From the NCBI GenBank assembly GCA_036015235.1, contig CP107926.1:1860001-1924000 (forward strand): 64,000 nucleotides of DNA. The letters are read 5' to 3'. This document shows, piece after piece, positions 15,228 to 22,975 of this stretch. The stretch's first letter is position 1; each line of letters opens with the position of its first letter. The notes under the pieces are model-generated. The model had not been told where the DNA came from. It saw only the letters and a program-made list of their open reading frames with translations, and searched no databases. A program made the position numbers and the translations under genes. The stretch comes from Streptomyces sp. NBC_00433 (GTDB lineage Bacteria; Actinomycetota; Actinomycetes; Streptomycetales; Streptomycetaceae).

Positions 15228-16365
15228 CGTGGTGGTCATCGCGGCGTATGCCGCGGTCGGCGCGGCGGTCGTCGGGCTGCTCGGTGCCGGCGCCCTGCGC
15301 CTGCTGCGCGGCCGCTCTGTCGCGCTGTCGCTCGCCGTGGTCGTCGTGGTCGCGGTGTGCGCGATGCTCGCCGGGACACTCTCCGTGGCCTGGGCGATGC
15401 TGCTGTCGGAGCACGACCTCGCCGTCGTCACCACCGTGTGTGCGATAGCCGCGGCCGTCTCCCTCGCGGTGGCGCTGCTGCTCGGCCGCACGGTGGTCGC
15501 CGGCAGCCGGGCGCTCACCGCGGCCGCCCGTGCCTTCGGCGACGGCGACGCCTTTGCCGCGCCCGTCGGCACGCCCACGGCCGAGCTGGCCGAGCTGGGC
15601 CGCGAACTGGCCGCCACCAGCGCCAAGTTGGAGGCCTCCAGGGAGCGGGAGCGCGCGCTGGAGGCGTCCAGGCGCGAGCTGGTCGCCTGGATCTCCCACG
15701 ACCTGCGCACCCCGCTGGCCGGTCTGCGAGCCATGACCGAAGCGCTGGAGGACGGGATAGCGGCCGACCCCGGCCGCTACCACCGGCAGATCCGCACGGA
15801 GGTCGACCGGCTCAGCGGGATGGTCGGCGACCTGTTCGAGCTGTCCCGCATCCAGGCCGGGGTGCTGGCGCTCAGCCCCTCGCGGATGTCCGTCTACGAC
15901 CTGGTGGGCGACGCGATAGCCGGGGCGGATCCGCTCGCCGCGGAGCACGGAGTGCGGCTGGTCGGGGACCGGGTCGAGCGGATCCCCATCGAGGTCGACG
16001 GGCGGGAGATGACGCGGGTGCTGGCGAATCTGCTGACCAACGCGATTCACCGGACACCGGCGGACGGCACGGTCGCGGTGTCCGCCCTGCGGGACGCCGC
16101 GTCGGGGGCGGTCGTGGTGTCCGTGACGGACGGGTGCGGTGGGATTCCGGCCGCGGACCTTCCCCGCGTCTTCGACACGGGGTGGCGGGGCAGTGGGGCG
16201 CGCACTCCGACGGTGACGCCCTCGGCGGGGGCGGGCTTGGGGCTGGCGATCGTGCGCGGGATCGTGGAGGCGCATCACGGACGGGCGGCGGTGCGCAATG
16301 TGCCGGGCGGATGCCGGTTCGAGGTCGTGCTGCCCGCGGCCACTCCCTTGCCGGGGAGGCTGTAG
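15220..16365 (+). CDS. Sensor histidine kinase of the OmpR-type system
   Basis: 381 aa. Membrane helices lie at about 4-28, 34-60 and 68-90, leaving almost no extracellular loop, so it probably senses the membrane or an intramembrane partner. A HAMP-like linker (about 90-150) leads to WISHDLRTP with phospho-acceptor His160, then the N box (NLLTNAIHR), a G1 box written DGCGGI instead of the usual DNGxGI, and the G2 box GAGLGLAIV. The start overlaps the regulator gene by 8 bases. It phosphorylates the upstream regulator. Confidence 0.88.
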   Translation: MGDVVVIAAYAAVGAAVVGLLGAGALRLLRGRSVALSLAVVVVVAVCAMLAGTLSVAWAMLLSEHDLAVVTTVCAIAAAVSLAVALLLGRTVVAGSRALTAAARAFGDGDAFAAPVGTPTAELAELGRELAATSAKLEASRERERALEASRRELVAWISHDLRTPLAGLRAMTEALEDGIAADPGRYHRQIRTEVDRLSGMVGDLFELSRIQAGVLALSPSRMSVYDLVGDAIAGADPLAAEHGVRLVGDRVERIPIEVDGREMTRVLANLLTNAIHRTPADGTVAVSALRDAASGAVVVSVTDGCGGIPAADLPRVFDTGWRGSGARTPTVTPSAGAGLGLAIVRGIVEAHHGRAAVRNVPGGCRFEVVLPAATPLPGRL

Positions 16366-16465
16366 GGGGTACGGCCGCGTACCCGGGCGGGGCCGGTGGC
16401 CCCGTGGCCTGCCGTTCGCCGTTGGCGGTGCGGTTCGCCGTTGGGGTGCGGTGGTTGGGGGCTGG

Positions 16466-16635
16466 GCGCGCAGTTCCCCGCGCCCCTGAGGTCCTGCTGC
16501 TTGCCGTGGTGTCGCGGCCTTCCCGCCGTCGTGGTCGCGCGCGCAGTTCCCCGCGCCCCTGAGGTGGTGCCCCTTGCCGTGACCTCGCAGCCCACCCGCC
16601 GTTATGGGCTGGGCGCGCAGTTCCTCGCGCCCCTG
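16466..16635. repeat. Three copies of a GC-rich intergenic repeat, about 73-bp spacing
   Basis: The core GCGCAGTTCCCCGCGCCCCT occurs near 16468, 16541 and, with one base change (TTCCTCG), near 16615, so the spacing is 73-74 bp. Text between copies is also similar (cgccgt...gtggtcg). The cluster fills the gap between the convergent sensor kinase and S66 genes. The same core recurs near 27.5-27.9 kb and, reversed, near 27.8 and 43 kb. It probably folds into hairpins and may end transcription. Confidence 0.75.
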
Positions 16636-16654
16636 CGGTGGGGGTCGGGGGGAG

Positions 16655-17593
16655 TCAGCCGAGCGCGGGCAGTTCGATGGTGAGGGTGCCGGCGTCGGCG
16701 TCGAGGACGGCGGGCACCCCGAGCGGCACGGTCAGGGCGGGCAGGCAGTGCCCGAAGCCCAGGTTCTCCAGGACCGGGACGCCGAGCGGCCCGAGCCGGT
16801 CGAGCAGCAGGGCGCGCACCTCGTCGTCGGGGCCGCAGCCCTCCCAGGAGCCGAGCGCGATCCCGGCGACCCCGTCGAGCCAGCCGGTGCGCAGGAGTTG
16901 GGTGAGGAAGCGGTCGAGGCGGTACGCCTCCTCGCCGGTGTCCTCCAGCAGCAGGATGCCGCCCGCGGCCGAGGGGCGGCCCGAGGGCGTACCGATGTCG
17001 GAGGCGAGCAGGCTGAGGCAGCCGCCCAGGGTCACGCCCGCGGCCCGCCCGGGTACGAGCGCCCGGGTGCCCGGTGGGTGCAGCCGCTGGACGTCCTCGG
17101 GCGTGAAGAGGGTGCGGCGCAGGTGGTCGAGTCCGGCGGCGTCGGCGAGGAAGGCGGGGGTGCCGGGCATCGGGCCGTGCAAGGTGGCCAGGCCGAGGCG
17201 GGTGGCGAAGGCCTCGTGCAGCACGGTGACGTCGCTGAAGCCGAGGAAGGCCTTCGGGGCGGCCTGCCGCATGGCGTCCCAGTCCAGCAGGTCGACCATG
17301 CGCTGCGTGCCGTAGCCGCCACGGGCGCAGAAGACGGCGGCGAGCGCCGGGTCGCACCAGGTGTCCCGCAGGTCGTCGGCCCTGGCCCGGTCGACGCCCG
17401 CGAGGTAGCCGGAAGGGTGGCCGTCCAGCACATGCGGCGCGACGACCGGCTCCAGCCCCCAGCCCCGCAGGACGTCGAGCCCGGCCTCCAGCATCCCCGG
17501 CGGCACCGGTCCTGCGGGCGCGACAACACCCACCCGGTCGCCCGGAACCAGTCGCGGCGCCCTGACCAGCGCGCGCACGGCAGCCGCGGTCAC
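16655..17593 (-). CDS. S66 LD-carboxypeptidase (LdcA-like)
   Basis: 312 aa. The S66 Ser-Glu-His triad is visible: Ser120 in GFSDVT, Glu217 in LLLEDTGEEAYR and His282 in GFGHC. Family members cut the L,D-bond before the terminal D-Ala of muropeptides, in the cytoplasm during cell-wall recycling, or cleave microcin-type peptides (MccF). The GTG start overlaps the stop of the upstream repetitive ORF (GTGA). It is the last gene of a peptidase operon with M55, M20 and S9 enzymes, consistent with use of D-amino-acid-containing peptides. Confidence 0.86.
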   Translation of the reverse strand: MTAAAVRALVRAPRLVPGDRVGVVAPAGPVPPGMLEAGLDVLRGWGLEPVVAPHVLDGHPSGYLAGVDRARADDLRDTWCDPALAAVFCARGGYGTQRMVDLLDWDAMRQAAPKAFLGFSDVTVLHEAFATRLGLATLHGPMPGTPAFLADAAGLDHLRRTLFTPEDVQRLHPPGTRALVPGRAAGVTLGGCLSLLASDIGTPSGRPSAAGGILLLEDTGEEAYRLDRFLTQLLRTGWLDGVAGIALGSWEGCGPDDEVRALLLDRLGPLGVPVLENLGFGHCLPALTVPLGVPAVLDADAGTLTIELPALG

Positions 17594-17961
17594 CGAGTCC
17601 CGCCGGCCTCTACGCGAGGGCGGACGGGCGCGGCCACGGGTGCGGCGGCCGGCACCGCACCGCCACCCTCGGCGGACAGACCCGCCCGGCCGACCACGGG
17701 CACCACCGCCCGCACCGCACGCCCGCCCCCAACGCCGGAGCCGGCCGCCCCACGTACGGCGGCCCGCACCACCCCGGGGCCCTCAACGCGGGGGCGGACC
17801 TGCCCGGCCACGGACACGGTGGCCCGCACCGCACCCGCACCGCCACCCTCGGCGGACGAAGCCGCCCGCCCCACCACGGGCACCACCGCCCGCCCGCGCG
17901 CACGCGCCCTCCCCCGGGGCGCGCGCGGGGTCGGCCGTGGGCGCGGGGCGCAGGCGGTCAC
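17590..17961 (-). CDS. Repetitive Ala/Val/Gly/Arg-rich ORF inside the peptidase operon
   Basis: A 123-aa frame that begins in a GTGA overlap with the S9 gene and ends in a GTGA overlap with the S66 gene. Third positions are almost all G or C. It contains two copies of a roughly 37-residue unit that begins VVPVVGRA, continues SAEGGGA and ends VRPRVE, with a looser middle section. I do not recognise it. It has no signal peptide or clear membrane helix. It may be a low-complexity linker protein, or a non-coding repeat that stays open by chance; the double overlap argues for translation. Confidence 0.45.
   Translation of the reverse strand: MTACAPRPRPTPRAPRGRARARGRAVVPVVGRAASSAEGGGAGAVRATVSVAGQVRPRVEGPGVVRAAVRGAAGSGVGGGRAVRAVVPVVGRAGLSAEGGGAVPAAAPVAAPVRPRVEAGGTR
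17641..17895. repeat. Degenerate 60-bp tandem repeats with a 180-bp near-identical pair
   Basis: Four successive 60-bp blocks share the pattern ggc-cgcaccgc...ggcgga...cc-cgg. Blocks one and four (about 17654-17711 and 17834-17891) are nearly identical, sharing CCGCACCGCCACCCTCGGCG and then CCACGGGCACCACCGCCCG at a 180-bp offset. A period of 60 bp keeps frame, so the repeats also appear in the ORF on the minus strand. Confidence 0.75.
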
Positions 17962-19952
17962 GGGGTGAGGTCCAGGACAGGGATGCCTGGTGGGGTGAAG
18001 TCGAAGGTCTGGGCGTAGAGGGAGAGTTCGGCTTCCAGGCAGGTCACGAGGGTGTCCAGGCGGCGGAAGCCGTGGCCTTCGCCGGGGAAGGCCAGGTAGG
18101 CGCGGGGGAGGGAGCTGCCGGCGAGGGCGGCGAGGAAGCGGTCGCATTGGGCCGGGGGGCAGATGACGTCGTCGAGGCCCTGCATCAGGAGGAAGGGGGC
18201 GGTGACGCGGTCGGCGAGGTGGACCGGGGAGCGGTCGTGGTAGCGCTCGGGGACCTCGGTGTGGGGGCCGATGAGGGATTCGAGATACCAGGCCTCGAAG
18301 TCGTGGGTCTCGCCGCCGGCCGGCGACCAGCCGGCCAGGTCGAGGATGGGGTAGCTGATCGCGCCGCAGGCGAAGGTCGAGGTGGTGGTCAGCGCGGCGG
18401 CGGTGGTCCAGCCGCCCGCGCTGCCGCCGCGGATGGCGAGCCGCCGGGGGTCGGCGGCGCCCTCGGCGGCCAGGCCCTCGGCGACGGCGACGCAGTCCTC
18501 GACGTCGACGATGCCCCACTGCTCGCGCAGCCGGTTGCGGTAGGCGCGGCCGTAACCGGTGGAGCCGCCGTAGTTGACCTCGGCGACGCCGATGCCGCGG
18601 GAGGTGAAGTAGGCGACTTCCAGGTCGAGGACCATGGGGGTGCGGCTGGTGGGGCCGCCGTGCACCCAGATGACGTACGGGGCGGGCCCGGTGGCGGTGT
18701 GGTCGGGGTGGCGCGGGGCGTAGACGTGGGCGTGGACGTCGCGGCCGCCGGGTCCGGTGAAGACGCGGGCCTCGGCCTGGGGGATGTACGCCGGGTCGAC
18801 GGTGTCGCGGTGCGGGTTGCCGATGACCCTGGCGCGGCCGGTGGCGGCGTCGAGTTCGACGATCTCCGCAGCGCTGCGGGCGCTCGCGGCGACGCCGATG
18901 ACGCGGCTGCCGGTGGCGGCGAGGGTGCTGCTCCACTCCGTCCAGTGGCCGAGGGCGTCGGTGAGCTGCCCGGTGGCGGGGTCGAACAGCGCGAGCCTGG
19001 CGGCCCCGACGCCGTGCAGGACGGCGATCAGGCCGTGGTCGAGCGGGGCGAACCAGCGCTGCCCGAGCTTCCACAGCGGCCCGCCGAATTCCTCCTCGCG
19101 CGGGCACAGGTCGACCGCTTCGCCGGTCGCGGGGTCGACGCGGTGAAGATTCCACCAGCCGGTGCGGTCGGTGGACGCGAGCAGGGTGCCGTCGGCGGCC
19201 CATTCGGCCTGGCAGACGGATTCCTCGGGGCCGCCGATGAGGGTGCGGGCCGGGCCGAGGGTGCCGTCGGAGCGGACGTCGGCGCAGCGCAGCTCCGTGC
19301 CGTCCCAGGGCATCCGCGGGTGGTCCCAGGCCAGCCAGACGGCCTGCCCGGCGTCGGGCGACAGGCGCAGGCCGGTGACGAAGCGGTGGTCGGCGGGGGC
19401 GAGTTCGCGTACGGCCGCGCGGTCCGACGCGGCGCTGCCGTCGAGCGGGACGGCGACGTGGACCCGGCGCAGGTCGCTGGGCGCCTCACCGGTGAATTCC
19501 TCCAGGACGGCCCACACCTCGCCGCGCCCGGTGTGCACGGACGGCTCGGCCCAGCGCAGTCCGCCGCCGACGGCGGAGACCGGGGTGAGCGGGTAGGGCG
19601 GGTCCTGCGGGCGGTCCGGGCGGAAGGCGTAGAGGCGCTGGTCGGGGTGGTGGGCGAAGACGATCAGCGGGGAGCCGTCGACGATCGCGCCGCCCCAGGG
19701 TGTGCCGCCGTATTCCATGACGCGGTTGCGGACGTTCCAGGGGGCGGGCAGCGGGCATTCCTCGGTGCCGTCGGGGCGGCGCCTGATCAGCGCGCGGCGG
19801 CCGCCCTCGGCGGGGCGGGGCGCGGTCCACCAGAGGTCGTCGCCGACGACGCCGATGCTGTCGGGGCTGCCGTCGTGGGCAGCGGCGGTGGCCGCGTCGA
19901 TGGGCGAGGCCCAGCTGCCGTATCCGGTGTCCTGCTGCGTGGTGGCGGTCAT
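17958..19952 (-). CDS. S9-family prolyl oligopeptidase-like peptidase
   Basis: 664 aa: an N-terminal beta-propeller region (about 1-400) and a C-terminal alpha/beta hydrolase. The catalytic triad is visible as Ser511 in RGGSAGGW, an Asp near 594-595 in QGLDDV and His627 in GEGHGF. It should cleave short peptides, perhaps after proline or as an acyl-aminoacyl peptidase. There is no signal peptide. The ATG overlaps the M20 gene stop by four bases, and the stop overlaps the next GTG. Its place in the operon suggests it helps break down imported peptides. Confidence 0.87.
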   Translation of the reverse strand: MTATTQQDTGYGSWASPIDAATAAAHDGSPDSIGVVGDDLWWTAPRPAEGGRRALIRRRPDGTEECPLPAPWNVRNRVMEYGGTPWGGAIVDGSPLIVFAHHPDQRLYAFRPDRPQDPPYPLTPVSAVGGGLRWAEPSVHTGRGEVWAVLEEFTGEAPSDLRRVHVAVPLDGSAASDRAAVRELAPADHRFVTGLRLSPDAGQAVWLAWDHPRMPWDGTELRCADVRSDGTLGPARTLIGGPEESVCQAEWAADGTLLASTDRTGWWNLHRVDPATGEAVDLCPREEEFGGPLWKLGQRWFAPLDHGLIAVLHGVGAARLALFDPATGQLTDALGHWTEWSSTLAATGSRVIGVAASARSAAEIVELDAATGRARVIGNPHRDTVDPAYIPQAEARVFTGPGGRDVHAHVYAPRHPDHTATGPAPYVIWVHGGPTSRTPMVLDLEVAYFTSRGIGVAEVNYGGSTGYGRAYRNRLREQWGIVDVEDCVAVAEGLAAEGAADPRRLAIRGGSAGGWTTAAALTTTSTFACGAISYPILDLAGWSPAGGETHDFEAWYLESLIGPHTEVPERYHDRSPVHLADRVTAPFLLMQGLDDVICPPAQCDRFLAALAGSSLPRAYLAFPGEGHGFRRLDTLVTCLEAELSLYAQTFDFTPPGIPVLDLTP

Positions 19953-21316
19953 GCGGTCTCCTCCCCCGCGGCTCCGCGCAGGAAACGGTCCAGTACGTGG
20001 ACGCCGAAGTGCAGGGCGTCGACGGGTACGTGCTCGTCCACGCCGTGGAAGAGCGCCTGGTAGTCGAAGCCCGGCGGCAGGCGCAGCGGTGAGAAGCCGT
20101 AGCCGGTGATGCCGAGCCGGGCGAACTGCTTGGCGTCGGTGCCGCCCGACATGCAGAACGGCACCACGTGGGCTCCGGGGTCGAAGTGCTCGAGGGCCTC
20201 GCGCATCGCGGCGAAGGACGCCGAGTCGACGGGTGCTTCGAGCGGCACCTCGTGGTGCTGGTAGTCCCAGCGCACGTGGGGCCCGGTGAGCCGGTCCATG
20301 GTGGCGGTGAATTCGTCCTGGCCGCCGGGCAGGACGCGGCCGTCGACGTGTCCGGTGGCGGTGCCGGGGATGACGTTGACCTTGTAGCCGGCCTGCAGCA
20401 TCGTCGGGTTGGCGCTGTTGCGGACGGTGGGGCGGACGAATGCCGCCGCACTGCCGAGCCGGTCGAGCAGCGCGTCGACGTCGTCCAGGTCGGCGGGGAC
20501 GCCGTAGAGCGCGGCGAGTTCGGTGAGGGCCGCCTCCACGGTGCCGGTGAGGCGGACCGGCCAGCGGTGCTCGCCGATCCTGGTGACGGCGGCTGCCAGG
20601 TGGACGACGGCGTTCTCGTGGTTGATCTTGGAGCCGTGGCCCGCCCTTCCCTCGGCGGTCAGTTCGAGCCACGCGGTGCCGCGCTCGCCGGCCGCGACCG
20701 GGTAGAGGCGCAGCCCGTTGTCGGTGTGGACGGTGTAGGCGCCGGATTCGCTGACGCCCTCGGTGCAGCCGGCGAAGAGGTCGGCGTGCTCGGCGGCGAG
20801 GAAGCCGGCGCCGTAGGCGGCGCTGTCCTCCTCGTCGGCGGTGAAGGCCAGCACGATGTCCCGCGCCGGGCGCTTGCCGCCGCGGGCCCAGGCGCGGACG
20901 CAGGCCAGCACCATCGCGTCCGTGTTCTTCATGTCGATGGCGCCGCGGCCCCAGACGACGCCGTCGCGGACCTCGCCGGAGAAGGGGTGCACGGTCCAGT
21001 CCTCGGCCTGCGCGGGCACCACGTCGAGGTGTCCGTGCACCAGCAGCGCGTCGGCCGACGGGTCGGCGCCGGGGATTCTCGCCACCACGTTGCTGCGTCC
21101 CGGCGCCTTCTCCAGGACGGTGGGTTCGATGCCGGCCTCGGCGAGGCGCTCGGCGACGTATTCGGCGGCTGCCCGCTCGTTGCCGTCGCCGCCGCCGCGG
21201 TTGGTGGTGTCGATCCTGATCAGGTCGGAGGTGAAGCGCACCACCTCGTCCAGCGCCAGGTCGTCGACCACGGGTGCGCCGCCTCCGCGCGGGGCCGTCG
21301 TGGACCGCTCAGCCAT
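19949..21316 (-). CDS. M20-family metallopeptidase/deacylase
   Basis: 455 aa. The di-zinc site reads HGHLDVVP (His96, Asp98), Asp128 in GAIDMK and the Glu pair 162-163 in TADEE; the lid domain follows. Relatives include ArgE, DapE and actinobacterial dipeptidases. It could split dipeptides or deacylate amino acids. It overlaps the M55 gene by 8 bases and the S9 gene by 4, so it is made together with them. The specific substrate is not readable from sequence. Confidence 0.86.
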   Translation of the reverse strand: MAERSTTAPRGGGAPVVDDLALDEVVRFTSDLIRIDTTNRGGGDGNERAAAEYVAERLAEAGIEPTVLEKAPGRSNVVARIPGADPSADALLVHGHLDVVPAQAEDWTVHPFSGEVRDGVVWGRGAIDMKNTDAMVLACVRAWARGGKRPARDIVLAFTADEEDSAAYGAGFLAAEHADLFAGCTEGVSESGAYTVHTDNGLRLYPVAAGERGTAWLELTAEGRAGHGSKINHENAVVHLAAAVTRIGEHRWPVRLTGTVEAALTELAALYGVPADLDDVDALLDRLGSAAAFVRPTVRNSANPTMLQAGYKVNVIPGTATGHVDGRVLPGGQDEFTATMDRLTGPHVRWDYQHHEVPLEAPVDSASFAAMREALEHFDPGAHVVPFCMSGGTDAKQFARLGITGYGFSPLRLPPGFDYQALFHGVDEHVPVDALHFGVHVLDRFLRGAAGEETA

Positions 21317-22145
21317 ACTGCTCCTCCACCGCCTGGGAAACGAGTGTGGTCACGGCCTTGAAGGCGCGCAGGGCCGCGTACATCGTCGGCAGGGTATACG
21401 CCACCCGCCGCTCGCCGGTCTGCTCCACCCCTGGGACGACGGTGGCGGCGCCGACCAGGTGCCAGGCGTCGAATTCCAGCTCCACGGTGAACGGCCCGGC
21501 CTGTACGGGTTCGTGCCGTACGGCCAGCGCGGCGGCCTCCTGGGCCGCCGCCCGGATGTCGGCGGCGGTCCTGGCCGGCGGCCGGCAGACGGCGGCGTAG
21601 CGGGACACGTAGTCCTTCACGGCGACCGTACGGGCCCGTGGCGCGTAGCCCTGCGCGTCGACGCCGGTGCGGTCGTCACCGGTCACCAGGACGACGGGGA
21701 CGCCGTACTCGGCGACGACCAGCGCATTGAGCCGGCCCTCGCTCGCCGGCTCGCCGTTGACCCACACGCCGGTGACGGAGTTGGCGAGGTAGGTGTGCGC
21801 GAGGACGCCCTCGGTGCCGGCGCCGGTGTGGTAGCCGACGAAGGCGACACCGTCGACGTCGCCGTGCTGGACGCCCTCGACCATGGACAGTTCCTTGTGC
21901 CGCCCGGTGAGCAGCTGGGCGCGCTCGTCCAGCTGCTCCAGCAGCAGGTTGCGCATCGTCCAGTGCGCCTCGTTGATGAGCACCTGGTCGGCGCCGCCGT
22001 CCAGGAAGCCCGCCACGGCGGCGTTGACGTCGGAGGTGAACATATGGCGGCAGCGCTGCCACTGCTCTGTGCCGGGCAGGACGTCGGCCGGCCAGGTCAC
22101 GCCGGTGGCGCCCTCCATGTCGGCCGAGATGAGGATCTTCCGCAT
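21309..22145 (-). CDS. M55 D-aminopeptidase (DppA-like)
   Basis: 278 aa. The M55 metal site starts with ISADMEGATGV (Asp9, Glu11); further signature parts are INEAHWTMRNL, GYHTGAG and NSVTGVWVNG. The B. subtilis enzyme DppA is a self-compartmentalising D-aminopeptidase that releases N-terminal D-residues such as D-Ala. It is the first gene of the overlapping peptidase operon. Together with the S66 LD-carboxypeptidase this points to breakdown of peptidoglycan-derived or other D-amino-acid peptides. Confidence 0.88.
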   Translation of the reverse strand: MRKILISADMEGATGVTWPADVLPGTEQWQRCRHMFTSDVNAAVAGFLDGGADQVLINEAHWTMRNLLLEQLDERAQLLTGRHKELSMVEGVQHGDVDGVAFVGYHTGAGTEGVLAHTYLANSVTGVWVNGEPASEGRLNALVVAEYGVPVVLVTGDDRTGVDAQGYAPRARTVAVKDYVSRYAAVCRPPARTAADIRAAAQEAAALAVRHEPVQAGPFTVELEFDAWHLVGAATVVPGVEQTGERRVAYTLPTMYAALRAFKAVTTLVSQAVEEQYG

Positions 22146-22174
22146 GCGGGATCACATTACGCGGCCGGTCCGGA

Positions 22175-22897
22175 TCATGCGGCGAGCCCTGCCACCAGCC
22201 ATCGGGACGGGACCTCTATGCGGACGCCGTCCGGCCGGAATTCGGTGGTCCGCAGCGGCTCCTCGCCCGCGGCCAGCACGTCGAGTCCCGCCGAGGTGAA
22301 GTAGCCGTGCACCGCCGCGTCGTGGACCTCGCCGGGCGCGATGCCGTGCGCGAAGACCGCGCCGATCTTCGGCGGCGGCCCCGCGGGGCCCTGGGCCAGG
22401 CCCATGAGCACGCCCTTGGCGGCCTCGGCCAGTTCCACGGCGAAGGCCCTGCCGCGCTGCCCTATGAGGGTGGCGATGCCGTCGACCAGGCGGCTGCGGT
22501 CGGCGGTCTCGCACTGGTGGAGCACGCCGCGCATGTAGACGTTGGCGTCGCCCAATTCGGCGTGCAGCGCCCGGACCGCGTCGGTGTCGACGGCGTCGAG
22601 CTGCTGGTAGCCGGCGAGGCCGCGCGGGTCGTCCCTCCTGGCCCGCGCTATGGCCGCGCCCGCGAGGTCGACGCCGACGACGGACGGGTAGCGGCCGGCC
22701 AGGAAGCGGGTCTGGGTGCCGTTGCCGCAGCCCAGGTCCACCAGCGGCAGCCCGGGGTCGAAATACTCCTCGAAGTGGGCCAGGTGCCGCTCGGCCGTCA
22801 GTGCCGGCTCCGCGTCCCAGAGGACGCCTCCGGGCTCGTTCGGCGCGTCCGCCCAGAAGCTCTCCCACGCAAGTGCGTAACCGCCTGAGACGTTCAC
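22175..22897 (-). CDS. Class I SAM-dependent methyltransferase
   Basis: 240 aa. Motif I for SAM binding is LPLVDLGCGNGTQTRFLAG, followed by VVGVDLAGAAIARAR. The N-terminus (YALAWESFWADAPNEPGGVLWDAEPALTAERHL) and the C-terminal strands complete a Rossmann-like methyltransferase. It is 29 bp upstream of the M55 gene on the same strand but probably separate in function. The substrate is unknown; a small molecule is most likely. Confidence 0.83.
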   Translation of the reverse strand: MNVSGGYALAWESFWADAPNEPGGVLWDAEPALTAERHLAHFEEYFDPGLPLVDLGCGNGTQTRFLAGRYPSVVGVDLAGAAIARARRDDPRGLAGYQQLDAVDTDAVRALHAELGDANVYMRGVLHQCETADRSRLVDGIATLIGQRGRAFAVELAEAAKGVLMGLAQGPAGPPPKIGAVFAHGIAPGEVHDAAVHGYFTSAGLDVLAAGEEPLRTTEFRPDGVRIEVPSRWLVAGLAA

Positions 22898-22975
22898 ACG
22901 TACTCACCACTCCCCACGTCGTGATCGTACGGAAAGCTCGGCGGGCCACAGGGGGCCTGCCGAAGAGGGCCGGGG

